Shown one piece after another: positions 12,226 through 24,080 of a DNA stretch of 64,000 bases. The DNA lies in NCBI GenBank assembly GCA_030435675.1, contig CM059621.1:13702001-13766000 (forward strand), written 5' to 3'. Position 1 is the first letter of the stretch; each line of letters begins with the position of its first letter. This DNA comes from Steinernema hermaphroditum. Its lineage: Eukaryota > Nematoda > Chromadorea > Rhabditida > Steinernematidae. The notes below the pieces were generated by a model, which worked only from the letters and a program-made list of their open reading frames with translations, had not been told where the DNA came from and made no database searches. The position numbers and the translations under genes are program-made.

Positions 12226-12813
12226 CAACTGTCCTGAAAAGTGTGCATATACGGCACGGTTAGCACGTCGCCTTCGTTCACACCGCAACGCGAAAGACGA
12301 CGGATCGCCAAAAAGCAGCGAAGTTTGTGCTGCGATGTTGCAATGCGAGATGGGAACGTGCAGAAGACGACGAGAACGAGCAAGATTAGGCATGAACCAG
12401 GAAATGCGGTCTTCCCGCCAGACTGGAAGGTGGCCAAAAACGCGGTCGAGCCCTTATCAAATCCCGTTTTCCGCTCTCGACGCACCGTTGTGCGCTTGTG
12501 CGCGCCGAAGCTCGCATGGAGGTGTTTTGAGTTGTTGTTTTGTGGTTGGATTGATTTCGAAAGTATTTATAGAGGCGGTGGCTGCACTTTGTCCTTTGAA
12601 ACGACGCCATATGCAGTAAAAACAGTGGAATACGAGGGACAAGTGGGATCAGGGAGAATCTTTAGGCCATACTCTGTGGATCCTCGCCACCTTTCACTTC
12701 ACATAAATGGCTACAAGTGTAAATCCAGTCTATAGACCCCTTTCTGCAACAGAGAAAACAGTAGTCTATAGACAGCTGTCTGCAAACGAAGACTCATTAG
12801 GGAGATCACTGCA
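12226..12813. promoter_or_regulatory. Divergent promoter with a doubled 10-bp palindrome
   Basis: This gap lies between the NADK2 ATG and the ATG of the cysteine-rich membrane protein. The perfect palindrome GTCTATAGAC occurs at 12728-12737 and again at 12764-12773, starts 36 bp apart, ending 41 bp before the plus-strand ATG. Two identical palindromes near a start suggest a dimeric regulator or a trans-splicing/transcription element. Function is inferred only from position. Confidence 0.35.
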
Positions 12814-14006
12814 GTGATGAAGCTGAACGCTTTGATGATCGGTTGGACGGCCTTCGGGATCCTCGTCTCCTTGTTTGCAGGCGGAGACTCTGCATCCGAG
12901 CGATTTGTGGAAGTCGCCAATTGCCTGAAAACTGTCGGAGCCGTCCAGCACAATTTTGACTTGAACAAATACCCTGAAGGCGCACGAAAGCTGCCCTGCT
13001 ATTTCAACAATGTGTGTTTTTACCCTTTTCTTCCGTGCTATGTAATGCTTTCTTATTGCAGCAGGAATCATGCTACGCTTTTGTTCCAAACCACTCACCT
13101 GGATTGGTGGAATATGGATGCGGCAAAATCAACGTGGACGACCTTCCAGAACGCTGCGGTGATGCCCGCAACAAAGATTCGAAGAAGGTTTGCATGGACA
13201 AGGCGTTCCACGATGGCAAGAAGGGGAAGCTATGTTGTTGCATGGGAGATATGTGTAACGTTCCGGAGAAAAGCTTGTCGGTTAGTATAGGTAGCATTTT
13301 CTTTTAATGATTACTTGCTTAGATTTTGCCGACTACCACAACGACAACGACAACTACGACCACCACCACTACCACTACCAGAGCACCTGCTACTACTGGG
13401 CCGATAAAGGTGCCTGATCCAGTTCCCCGTAAGAGCGATTGGTGGGAAGTACCCCTTATTTTATTCGTCGTTTTCACCATGCTTGCAATTTTTATTGCCA
13501 TTATCGTTCTTGTCTTCGTTCTCGCCAAGGTAAGATACGCTTGAAACGCCACAATTTACACTATCTTCCATCTGCAGATTAAACGATACCGTAACCAACA
13601 AGCGGAACTTTCGCAGAGCATCAATCAACGTTTGGATAAACATGCTCAAAAACTCATTGTGCAAACGCGCGAAAACACGGTCAATGACTTTCGATCTCTT
13701 GTCAACCAGTACCACGCCGCTCTAAAGGTCAAGCAAAACGAAGCGATCAAGAAGCAGCTGCAGAATGGAACTCAGTCGCAGATATCGAGCGCTCCGAATG
13801 AAATGTCTAATGATCCGGCTGCTACCCAAGCAAAGATCGTCGCCGACCATATGGAAAAAACGCAGAAGTCGGTTATTGAGAGCGCAAAGTCGAGCTCCAG
13901 CGTCTTCTCCTGTCTTCCACAAAACCCTTGCCGCTCGATGAAACCGATAACAGCTGATCCTGCAGTGCCCCCTCTCACAAAAGTTCCTCGCGTTGAACAT
14001 GTATAA
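12814..14006 (+). CDS. Cysteine-rich type I membrane protein with Thr stalk
   Basis: Four exons (12814-13011, 13062-13280, 13323-13529, 13578-14006) give 350 residues. Residues 1-27 look like a signal peptide. The ectodomain (about 28-135) has roughly ten cysteines ending in the pattern CCC-MGDM-CN, as in Ly6/uPAR-like or nematode ET-module domains. Sixteen consecutive threonines (about 143-158) form a mucin-like stalk encoded by varied ACN codons, followed by one membrane helix (about 184-207). The cytoplasmic tail (about 140 residues) is Lys/Gln-rich and may be coiled-coil near the membrane. It probably acts at the cell surface; the ligand is unknown. A polyA signal AATAAA lies at about 14033. 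Confidence 0.82.
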
Positions 14007-14179
14007 TCTCGATTAGTATTGTTTTAATCGAAATAAATCTTGTATTTCAGATATTGTTTCTACGTAGCCAATCAAATTAAGGGCACCAATACGAATGACA
14101 GACAACGTCTCAAAGTGCATCAGAAAAGTAGACGTAATCTCAATTTACCATTCACCAAATTCGAGGATACAAATACATT

Positions 14180-14699
14180 TCACGTTTCGAAATAAACATC
14201 ACGATTCTCAAAGAGAAATGTCTTCCACATGAAGAACGTTATGGCACAGACGACAAGTGCAGCAGCGGAAATAGGTATCCCGAACGCCATACTCTCCACC
14301 AGGCATCCCACATACGCTCGTTGATCGTCCGTTTTCTCATCGTTTTCGCTGCATGTAAGAGGAAGCAATAACATTAGGAGTGGCACAAGGAAGACGTAAG
14401 CGAGCTGAAAATAAACACAAATTGAAGCAGAAAATCTAAACCTGTGACTTACAAACATATACATAACCACACGGAGAAATATCTTCTGTTTGGTTAGAAT
14501 CCCCCAAATTCCCATGACACTGAAGAGTGCATTGACCAAACCAATGAGGCCAAAAGGCATGCGGGATGGATTCTCCAGTGGAAGAGCGAATGCACAAAGC
14601 GTTCCGGCAGCGAAAGCGGCTTGAAGAATGGCGGTCACCGTCTAAAATGGTGAATTCAGATACAGTAACATCGCTGCAGCGTACCTGAGTCCAGTGCAT
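14180..14699 (-). CDS. Small tetraspan membrane protein
   Basis: Three exons (14685-14699, 14453-14641, 14180-14404) encode 142 residues with four hydrophobic helices: about residues 9-27, 33-52, 57-83 and 108-132. A charged loop with two cysteines (LTCSENDEKTDD... and VGC) lies between helices 3 and 4. There is no signal peptide or recognised family signature. The ATG at 14699 lies 114 bp downstream of the stop of the RS-type gene on the same strand, a spacing typical of nematode operons. It is probably the second cistron and trans-spliced with SL2, which is inference from spacing. Confidence 0.78.
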
Positions 14700-14812
14700 T
14701 GCAGGTTCACAACCGATCACAACCGCACCACGGATCAACAATGAATAGCAATAAAGACAAAATTTGCAGAAAATAAAAGACGATGGACAAGACAACACAA
14801 GAGAAGCAGAAT

Positions 14813-15574
14813 CTAGCAAAGAAGCTCCTTTCTTTGCTCACGTAGCAGAGCGAGCCAACGTTTGTTGCGTTCTTCAGGGTCTTCAGAGAGCTGAAATAAC
14901 GAAAGACATTCCAAAGACGCAGTCATGGAAGAGCTCACCCTTGGATGAGCCAACTCAAAGGTCGCATCCTTGGGTGGTTCAACGCTGGGAGCTGCTGAAT
15001 CATCAGATGCTGATGCTGTGCAACGTGCTGAAGGCCCGTAGATGGCTCTTTCATGAGCGCGTTGCTTCTTCTCAGTTTCGGAAGCACCACTTCCATCCTT
15101 GCGCATTCGTCCTCCCGCTCCGCCAGCAGTGGACTTGAACTCAGCTGGACGGAATCCGCCAGTTTCGGACTCAATCCGTTCGATTTCGCGCGTCCGCCTT
15201 GCGGCGTCCGAAGCGGAGAGATTATGCTCTAAAAGGGACATCAATGAAACAGAGAATAACACAAGAACTGACAAACCTTCGCGTCTTGTATCGGAATAAC
15301 TCGTGGAAGCTTCGGAGAGTTCACGCCTGGCATCGTCCAGGGCCGATTTCATGTGATTCTTTAACGCTTCGATACCACGAGAATTGCCGCGAGAAGAAGA
15401 TGAGTGCGAGCGGTTATCATCGTTGTAACGCCTAGAGAATAGTGTTTTGCAAGTCCCAGTAAATTCCAATTTTCCATGAAGAAATCAATGAAAAACGTAC
15501 GAGGAATAGTTATCCCGATCGCGAGAACGGTCTCTTCGGTTTCCTTTCGGTGATTTTGACCTTCTTCGCCCCAT
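14813..15574 (-). CDS. RS-rich nuclear protein, RSRC1-like
   Basis: Four exons (15501-15574, 15277-15431, 14939-15228, 14813-14890) give 198 residues. The N-terminus is rich in Arg, Ser and Asp (MGRRRSKSPKGNRRDRSRD...), as in splicing-associated RS proteins. A predicted helical middle section (about 50-100) includes REIERIESETGGFRPAEF. The C-terminus, LSEDPEERNKRWLALLREQR, is compact and probably conserved. The layout resembles arginine/serine-rich coiled-coil protein 1, a pre-mRNA splicing factor, but the identity is tentative. Introns are 48, 48 and 69 bp. It appears to be the first gene of a two-gene operon with the tetraspan gene. Confidence 0.7.
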
Positions 15575-16476
15575 TTCGTGGATTCTGGAAGAAATCTCAA
15601 TCGTCCGATTTGCGAAAATAAAACTAGGAAATTTCACTCGTTCGTACAGTCATAATTTAGCGTAATTTTCATGAACTTTTCTCAACTACATGAGCTTAGC
15701 CATAAGCAGCAAACCATTCGAAATTGAGTCTCGCAAAATTTAAAAAAAAAGCAGAAGGTAAAAATTGCCAAAAAACAACAATGCAAATGCAGAAATTTGT
15801 ATTCAGGTCTCACCACGAACGGTGCCTTCCCTCCGACTACAGTAGTATCACTTTGCTTAAGCTCATAGGTTCGCGCGCAGCCGTCCTAGAAGACCAGTTG
15901 GGATAGGGATAGCTCGATTCTGTGGGCCCCAGGGGTTCCATGCAGACCACTGGAATATTTCTAGACATCAGATTTTCACTTTTCTGCAAAGTTTTGCAGA
16001 GGAGCTATCGATCTCGAGCTGATTATTACTGTTTCTGATGGTATTACCTGATTTTCGAAATTCTACGGTGCAGTGTCCAACTTCGGCTTATTTCTGGGTT
16101 TTGTTAATTCCTACTCTATTTGAGGCCTGCTCTTGACGACTTGTAGTCTTTTCTATTCTGTGCCTAAAGCTTTCTTTCGTGATGCTTGTAATTCCCAAAT
16201 TGCATCAGAGTTCGGCTTTGAAATCAGCTGCAACGAGTGAGATGCGTCAGAAACGGTGCGTTCCCACCTTTCTCCTTTGTTTTTTTTTGTTTTTTCATTG
16301 ACAGAAGATTGTAATTGTGACCTTCGGGGATTTCTTCGATTTTAGGATTGGTATTTCTGTGAAATAACCGCGCATTTTTTTTATTATCGCGATACTAACG
16401 TTCTTTTCGTGCTCGTGGATCTTCGTGGATGCTCGTATTTCTACGAAACATAGGCCATTTACAGAACACCACAAAA
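15575..16476. other. Divergent promoter region, RS gene and RRP12
   Basis: About 900 bp between two divergent ATGs. No ORF with support. A T-rich tract near 16.28-16.30 kb ending in ACAG, and TTTACAG just before the RRP12 ATG, could be 5' UTR intron or spliced-leader acceptor sites for RRP12. The region should contain promoters for both operons. Confidence 0.5.
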
Positions 16477-19400
16477 ATGGGTGGAAAATTCCGTCACCGA
16501 CTGACGGGCGCCAAATTCAAGACCCGAGTCCCGAAAGGTATGAGCAGCGAAAGCAATCCTGCGAAGAGTCGCTACCGCGATGCCGCCAAAGCCGTTCGAC
16601 TGAATGGCCAAACCCCTTTGATTGCCGTTGACGACCAATTCCCCACGGCCAGCACGACGGAGGACAAGAACGACCTTGTTCTTGAGCAGATCCCGCTTGA
16701 TGCCATGAGTCTTGGTGGCAACGACAACGAAGAAGCCGCAGAATCCTCAACGTCTCGATTGGATGAAGTACGAACCACTCTCTCCAACGGAACGGAACTT
16801 ACCCATTACTCCGGATTTACTACTTGCACTAATCCTAACTTCGATGTTGTCCACAGAATTTGGAAGTAAGTCTATATAGTATTCAGGGCTGGTCTATATA
16901 GTTTCTGCCGTTCAGGTCGGGATCTAACCTCCAGTCAGACGTTGTCGCGGTTCTTGCTGCTGTGACAGAGCTTATCAAGGAGAAGGGAGGCACCGAAACC
17001 GACACGGAGTATTTTGCTGCTCTGCTCAGCGCGCTGGAAAGCACTCCGAAGGAAGAAACTGAACGCATTGGCGCCACCGCCTACTTGCTCAGCCTTATCA
17101 TCAAGAAGATTGGAAAAGATATTCTTCAGTCCACCTTTTCTCAGACTTGCAAGGTCTGTATTCGTATTTGTTGTGCATAGAATTTACAAAAGAGAGTTTC
17201 AGGTTCTCACGGATAAACTCGCTGAACAGTGTGAAGAAGAGAATGCCGTAGCGTTGAAGAATATCATCCAAGTCCTTGGCTTTGTGCTGCGTGCTCAATC
17301 GATCTCAATTTGGCAGTTTGCAAATAACAAGTGAGTTGTGTCGTCACCAGAAAGCTGTAACTCACATAAACTTATAGGAACCTCTTAGTGTCGATCTCAC
17401 AGTTTGTTATGCATGAAAAGCCTTGGGTCCGTACCATGGCACGGCGAGTTGTCCGCTCCATCCTTACGGACCCCGTCAAGGCACTAGAGAACGGGCTACA
17501 CCCTGCTGCTGGTTCTATTGGCCAATTTGTTGGAAGCCGCATCGAAGAGATCGACGATACGAGTGCCGCTCGCATGCTTTGTCTCCTGGAAGGAATTCTC
17601 TACAAGATGCCCAGCGATATCTTCGGGCGAATAGCCGTTTCCATTCTGAAACTCACGGCTCGTCCCAATGGATCGCTCAAGTGCACAGCTCTCCAGTGCT
17701 TGCAGCGCACCCTCCAGCAACAGCCCTCAGATGTCGTCCTTCCTGTGGACTGGAATGCTGAGCTCATTGAGAGAATTCGCGAGTGCGCGCCTCCCACGAA
17801 TGACGTTGCCGTTTGTGCCTATTGGATGCAAGCTCTGACTGAGGCTCACGTGTGCCTATCTACGAAGAACTCGCAACGGTCACGAGAACTTCTTCCTGAA
17901 ACCATCACCGTCATCGTGAAAGTCTTCGACTCCGCAAACGACGCTCTCGGAAAAGTTGCGCACTCCATCATTGCTCGCCTGATCGACTTCTCTGTGAAGC
18001 AAAATGGTCCGGCTGGAGTTCTTTTTCTCACGAAGCTTGGAGAAGCCCTTTCACTCCCTAACGCCAGCGTGTGGAAGTACATTTTGAAGTCCTATGTCAA
18101 GCTCTTCGAAATCGTTGGATCGGCTCTTGTCGGCGGAGAGCTCAAATCGACGCTGAAAACTTTGGCAGAACTCCGTGAGAGCGATGAGTGTTTCTGCAAG
18201 GGCGATCTTGATATGGTACGATATGATCATGTATACTCTTGAATCCATTATTCTTAGGCTATCGGAGCTGCTGTAAGAAACATCGGAATCCCTACTGTAT
18301 TGGAGGCTATTCCACTCGACATTGATGTCGCCTCTGCGATTCTGGCGACTCATTTCCGTCGCTCGTGGATCCTCCCAGTGCTCCGTGTTAACATTCAACG
18401 CGCCCCTCTTGCCTACTTCATCAGAGTGTTCCTGCCTCTGGCTCACGCCATCCACCGGCGCCTGGCTGTAATGGAGCCTCTTACGAAGCGTCTCTACACG
18501 ACGATTGAATCGCAAATTTGGGATCTCCTCCCATCCTTCTGTTCTTCTGCGAGCGACTTCGAGGTCTCCTTCAAGGAGTTCGCGCCTCTTCTCGGAACAG
18601 CCATCAACGAGCGTCCCGATATCCGACCAGTTCTGCTTTCGGCCCTGCGATCGTCTTTACGATTCGCCCTGCAGCCCGATGCGCCAGCTGAGCGCCGAGC
18701 CGTTCTAGAAAACTTCGCAAAGAACTTCATGCCTATCCTGTTCAATCTGTACTCCATGACCGACGAAGAGCAGTCCGGAAAGGGATACGATATCAATGGG
18801 TGTCGCCTAGCTGCTCTGGAAACTATTCGGCTGTACGTTGAGTTGACTCCTGACGATCTTCTTGAGAGGTTCACTGGAGTAGCTGTCGATAAGTGCTCGG
18901 ACGATGGTAACGTCCTGGAAGTTAAGGTAAGAACGAAGATCACATAGTATTTATGATGATATTTTTCTATTGTAGCTGCATATGATGGACATTCTCTCTG
19001 CACTGTGCTCGTCGGCAAATATCGCCTCTTTGAACAGAATGCTCACTGCGGTTCAGTCCTACTTCGACCAGCGTGAGAATCCGTTCCAGAAGAAAGCATT
19101 CCGTGTGCTCGAGGAGATCTTCAAGAGACGTTCGGAGAAGGAGTTGGAAGAGTTCTTCAACGACAACGTTGACGTCTTCGACAATGTTATTTCCCTCAGC
19201 TTGGAATGTGTTTCTCCTCCAGCTCGTGGCGCGCTGACTTCGATCTACCGCTACGTATGTATCGCAATATGTCAAGCAATCCCATAAGTCATTTGTTTTC
19301 CAGATTATTGCGAACTTTGAAACATACGATGATCTGAAGGCTTTCATTGTCAAAGTGATCGTTCAAGTAGTCCTCTGCTTAGACAAGGAGAATAACCGTC

Positions 19401-20751
19401 ATACCAGAGCCAACGCCGCCAAAGTGTTCCAGGACATGTGCTCTCGCCTCACTGAACTTCGGCCAGTGGACGGCGAAACCATCAGCCTGCTGGACCCTAT
19501 TCTCACACCTATCTACGAGATCATTACTCCGGCATCCGGAGAAGAGAGCCAAGCGACCAGCCTGCAGACCTCTCGCAGTACTCTGGTCGCTTTGAACATT
19601 GTGGCCCAGAAGTATATTCGTCTTCTGAATGCTTCTGCTCTCAGTCGCCTTGTTGCTCACGCCTGTACGTGGATCAACGACGGTAGACCTCCTGTGAGGC
19701 TGCTTGCCATTCGTCTTCTTCGAATGCTTGTCACCAAGATGCCCGGATATGCACTCCACCAGTTCAGAGTAAGCTCATGAGACATCCAAACGAGAAGTAA
19801 CTGTCATCTACTAGGAAATCGTAATGCAATCCACCTTCGGACAGGTGACTGCCGACGTCACTCATCGTGTCAGGAAGGCGAACCGATTGCTGCTGGAAGC
19901 GTTAGTGGAACGCTTCGGAGGTGCCGAAGTGGCACGCAACACCACCAAGCCGGAGTGGCTCAAACAGCTCAAGAACATCGAAAAGCTTGCGTGAGTATAA
20001 CCTTTAGGAAACATGAATTACTCTTCTATTTCTAGTCGCAAGAAGGCTCGCCAACAGAACGGCGAGGTCGACATGAGTGAAGACGAAGACGAGAGCGACG
20101 ATGAACGTTCGGCGGTAAGCAGCACCAGAACTGCTGGCGCCGACACTATTCTGGGACTTCTGGATGACTCTGACGAGGAGCCTAGCGACGACGAGACAGG
20201 CATCCCTGGCGGCATGCGTCGTGCCCCGAAAACCGCTGGATCGGTGTGGCTGCGCGAAGGCGACGATGACAACATGATGGATCTGCTGGACAAGAAGTCG
20301 CTGATCGAGAAGGTGACTACCTCGAAGCCGGTGAACGCCGATGACAAGAAGCCTCGTGAGATCAAACTCCCCGAAGAGTTCAAGTTTGACAAGAAGGGAA
20401 GGCTGGTCATCGAGGAGATCCTTGAGAAGCCAAAGAAATCGCGCAAACGTCCTGCTCTTGACGACTTCGAAGAATCGGACGGCGAAAGTGACGCTGACAG
20501 CGACGCCAAACAGGATGACAAGAAGGTGAGTACGTGGTTGAAGTTCTCGAATACTCATTACCGTATTGCAGTCGGTAGCAAAGTCGTACAAATCTGGTGG
20601 TGTTGGAATCCATCGAAAACTGGGCAGCGGCAACGATTCAAAGCAGAAGCCCAAACACTCGAGGCCGATGAAGAAACCAGTAAAGAAGTCAAATATCCAA
20701 CCATACGAGTACATTCCGCTGCGCAAGAAGAAGAAGGGAAAGAAGACATAA
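16477..20751 (+). CDS. RRP12: RRP12-like HEAT-repeat ribosome biogenesis protein
   Basis: Nucleolar/nuclear factor needed for export and maturation of both ribosomal subunits, and for late 18S rRNA processing in yeast and human. Ten exons: 16477-16865, 16916-17153, 17203-17330, 17378-18215, 18258-18926, 18976-19254, 19304-19768, 19815-19990, 20036-20525, 20572-20751. They sum to 1283 residues, matching the roughly 1230-1300 of the family. The N-terminus MGGKFRHRLTGAKFKTR is basic and family-like. The middle is helical HEAT-type sequence. An acidic stretch (SEDEDESDDE) precedes a Lys-rich C-terminus ending KKKKGKKT, as in RRP12. Intron 1 contains the imperfectly doubled motif TCTATATAGT, giving a spare acceptor. 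It heads a likely operon with DNAJC28. Confidence 0.95.
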
Positions 20752-20917
20752 ACGGCGGCGACATTAACATCTATTTGTTGTTTTTTGTTGAGTTTGCAAA
20801 GATTTTACTAGTACATAATAAGAAGTCTAGCCTCAAGCGGTGGGTGATGTCCCACTTTCCGTGTACTGTTCAGCCGAAAGTCGTGTGAGATCAGAAAAGA
20901 CTCTTCTTTAGTGGGTG

Positions 20918-22339
20918 ATGTTCCATTCGGTAAGGAGGTTCTCCTCGGAGGCGATGAGTCAGATTCGCCTCTGCGAGGCATACGCCAAACTGGGGTTGGA
21001 AGAAGGCGCCGAAAATGTCAAAGAGCGCTTCTTAAAGCTCGCCAAGAAGTACCACCCGGATTCCGGAAGTGTTGAGGTTGGTTCTATGGCGAGACGGTGT
21101 CTGCAAAATGTCTCATTTTGAGACAGTAGACGTAGCGTTCCATTTGTTCCATCAAATGGGAGTCGTATAACCACCGTAGGTTTCGGAAAAGCATTTCCAG
21201 ACAATAGACGATGTGAGATCGCCCGCTTACCACGTCTACCATTGCAAAATGCAAATCGCATAGACATTGTCTCTCGTCAAAGCTCTCTAATCTATATTTT
21301 CAGGCTTCAGCCGATAAATTCATAGAAGTGAAGAAAGCCTACGAGCTGATAGTTCGCAATACCGAGAGCACGGACGATCAGATCGACGTCGACGAGCTTG
21401 TGGAGAAGACGATCTACGACATCCGCCACAAGGCACCGCAGCATCGCCAGTATCTGGAGTTCGAGGGATACGGTATCGGCACTCCAAGTCAGCGTCACAA
21501 ACAGTATCAACAGTATCGCGTGGCGCGAGCCGTAGAGAGAGCGAGTGAATTCGTCGTAGACAAGGCGTGGGCCCAGGACAGCTTAGTGAGTGACTCAGAG
21601 TGAATGTTGTGTGACTACCGTATTTTTAAGCGCGAAGACGAGAAGAATCAGCTGGTGTCCAAGGGAGTTTCGAGGGCGGAGGCCTACTACGCGAAGAAGC
21701 AGAAAACAACGTAGGTTCTGATAGATGACCTCAAGTAAAAGAGCGAAATTCTACAGTAATTTGATCGATCGAATGGTGGAGGACATGATCCAGTCGTCGA
21801 TGCAGCAGGGCGGCTTCCGAAATCTGAAAGGCGCCGGGAAACCGCTCAGGAAGGATGAGACGAATCCGTACATCGACGACATGGAGATGCGAATCAACAA
21901 GATCCTGATAAGGAACGGTTTCTCCCCGCCGTGGATCATGAAAGAGACGGAGATCCGCGACGAGCTACAGTACCTTCGAGACGAGATTCGACTGGAAAGG
22001 GCCGTATTCGTCAAGACAGGTCAAGCTGGAGAAGCCAGATGGAACGCCACGGTGGAACGCCTTCGGTCGTCTCTGGAGAAAGTGAACAAGGCGATTCGGG
22101 ACTTCAACTTGATCGTGCCTTCGCTGAATCGGCAAATATTCCCTCTGAGTGCCGACAGGGAGCTGCAGAAAGCAGAAGAAGATGTGACGACTGGAGGGAG
22201 CGAATCGAAATGGATGGCGAGGGCAGAGAAGCTGCTGGCGAAGAGGGAAGCGGTAGCTCCGCTCCAAGAAGAGAAGATTAACGTCTTTGGTGATTTTGTG
22301 AGGGAGTTGGGGAGGATTTGGAGGATGAACAGGTGGTAG
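20918..22339 (+). CDS. DNAJC28: DnaJ homologue subfamily C member 28
   Basis: Four exons (20918-21076, 21304-21585, 21631-21710, 21757-22339) encode 367 residues, near the 388 of the human protein. The leader MFHSVRRFSSEAM fits mitochondrial import. The J-domain (about 20-85) keeps the HPD motif at 46-48 (KKYHPDSGS), so it should stimulate an Hsp70. The second half is the DUF1992 domain (from about 195: MVEDMIQSSMQQGGFRNLKGAGKPL). The start lies 166 bp after the RRP12 stop, with TTCTTTAG just before the ATG, so it is probably the second, SL2-spliced cistron. The acceptor before exon 3 reads TTTTTAAG, a poor consensus. Intron 1 (227 bp) is the only large one. Confidence 0.93.
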
Positions 22340-23065
22340 AAGTGTGCATTGTCGTCAATATGGGTATTTGTAGATAAAGTGTAGTATCAACACCGTCTTC
22401 TGGTTTTTCAGACGTGCAGAATGTGCCGAAAAGGGGCGTTTAGAGAGAAGTCTGCAGAGCCATTTTCGAGAACATGAAATGGTGAGACCGGTCGGTCACT
22501 TACGTCTTTCGACCGGTAGAATGTTCCAGTTTTTCAGAATAACATTCCAGACTTCTGTCTAGTCTAGATGTCTTGCTTTGAGCCCTGCAGGATCTGTCGT
22601 TTGTGAAGGCGAGGATCGGTCGGGTCGTCCGGTCTTTCTGTAGCTCTGTTAACGAGGGGGAGGTTGTGCAAACGAAAGTGACTGGACGTGGTCGTTGAGC
22701 ATGTCACTGAAGACGATTGATCCAGTCAGTTTGAATTCGCCCACCTCATACACCGCCTATGATGCATCATGTTATTCACCTGTATTATTCAACCTCTGTG
22801 ACGCAACAGTGCGTCAAACGACGTTCATTTGAGGAAAATATGGGCATCAAATGTCGTGAAAAACAAAGAGGGCATGAAAACGCATACATGCATCACAGAT
22901 TGAGTTCCTCACCCAGAACGAGGAGAATAACGATGCCCAAATTTTGTGCATATCCTGACAAAGATGACATCACGATGACCCGATTACCCACCATATACTC
23001 ACAATAAGGTCATATGCTCTTCTTATCAGATTCTTGATCTGTTCAAGTAGCTCATTGTTGGATGG
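22340..23065. other. Intergenic region after DNAJC28
   Basis: No gene supported. The polyA site of the operon is expected in the first 100-200 bp (ATAAAG near 22375). Short ORFs have no recognisable content. Confidence 0.55.
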
Positions 23066-23619
23066 ATGCTCTCGACTGACAAAATGGCAATTCGTCCGTT
23101 GTGTGTTATTTTGTCCTTTTTAAGTGCATGTGGTTGTTATCGCTTGAAATCGACCTTTGACCTCGAGGAGTCCGATTTTGTTCCGAGTGTTTGTATGCAA
23201 ACAATCGACATCGACAATCCTTTCGTGCAGGTAAGGAGGGTGTGCGACAAAATGCCGACAGAACGAAGCTGTAGGATATGATTTGGAGATCGGCAAAGGA
23301 GATAAACGATAAATTCGATGACGAGTTCTATTTGATACCACTCCAAACGATCGGTGCCAAGCGAAACGCATGTGTCGCTGGATACGAGTATCTCTTTGAG
23401 TTCAAGGTGTTTCAATCCGTGCACATAAAAACGGTTTGTTTTCCTTGGGGTTATAACGTGTACATTCACCTTTCTTAGGAGCGCTCCTTTGATGAACTAC
23501 GAGATGCAGCACTGGAGTTCACAGGAAATGACCAAGTTTTAAGGTGTAAGGTGACCGTGTATAAAGAACCTTTCTCGAAAAGTGAACAGTTTTCAATCGA
23601 AAGTTGCAAAAATGTGTGA
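23066..23619 (+). CDS. Secreted cystatin-like protein, altered inhibitor motifs
   Basis: Three exons (23066-23230, 23275-23406, 23479-23619) encode 145 residues, or 139 from the second ATG at 23084, which gives a better signal peptide (MAIRPLCVILSFLSACGCY). The body has cystatin layout: an alpha-helix (SAKEINDKFDDEFYLIPLQ), then a strand-loop-strand at NACVAGYEYLFEFK where family members carry QxVxG, then CKVTVYKEPF...ESC where they carry a Pro-Trp hairpin and a disulfide. Type 2 cystatins inhibit papain-like cysteine proteases. Here QxVxG reads AxVxG and PW reads PF, so binding may be weak or redirected. The family call rests on pattern, not on a search. It reads toward a pseudogene at 23.65 kb and shares its AATAAA region. 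Confidence 0.68.
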
Positions 23620-23645
23620 TATCTATTTATTTCTCGCGTGTTCTT

Positions 23646-24080
23646 AGCAAATAAACACTTGTCTTCGGCTGATCAGACGAGGTTCCTTCTTTTCCTCCTT
23701 AGAACCTCTTCGAAGTTCGACGCCTGAAACAGTCACTCAATCACTCAAGGCAGATCGTCTGCTTTGGCTCATTCTTGGGAGACTTCTGTTGATTCTTCAT
23801 TGGCGCTCCTGAGCAATCTTTCAGGTGTTCCCGCAACGAATTCGAGCATAGAGATTGGAAGAAGAAAGACTCACTCTTCGGTGGTGGTGCCAATCGTAAG
23901 CACGCTCAGGTTGCCGACGCGGCGTCAAAGCGACGACTCCGAAGGGCGGCAACGTGGCCAACACTGTGGACATCCTGAAAGGGAGAAACATTCCTGGGGA
24001 ACGGGATGGGAGCGAACCTCGATTGTTCCGAAATCGGAAGCCGACCGACCGAGGGCTTGTAAGCGCCACTTTTACTAGGC
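23646..24080 (-). pseudogene. Deleted copy of the 49.5-kb membrane-protein gene
   Basis: This segment is an inverted, diverged copy of 49.43-49.95 kb. Exon-like blocks, intron positions and the AATAAA region are recognisable, but about 85 bp inside exon 1 are missing relative to the intact gene. A further roughly 200 bp upstream are also missing, and several changes break the frame. No open product remains. It lies tail-to-tail with the cystatin-like gene. Confidence 0.75.

Noticed and set aside
18494..19018. 174-residue minus-strand ORF
   Set aside because: Antisense shadow of RRP12 exons, crossing an RRP12 intron.
20004..20726. 240-residue minus-strand ORF
   Set aside because: Antisense shadow of the acidic and basic C-terminal exons of RRP12.
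21725..21756. ATG start for a separate gene before the DUF1992 region
   Set aside because: The first 11 codons are the 46-bp intron; splicing 21710 to 21757 keeps the frame from the J-domain part.
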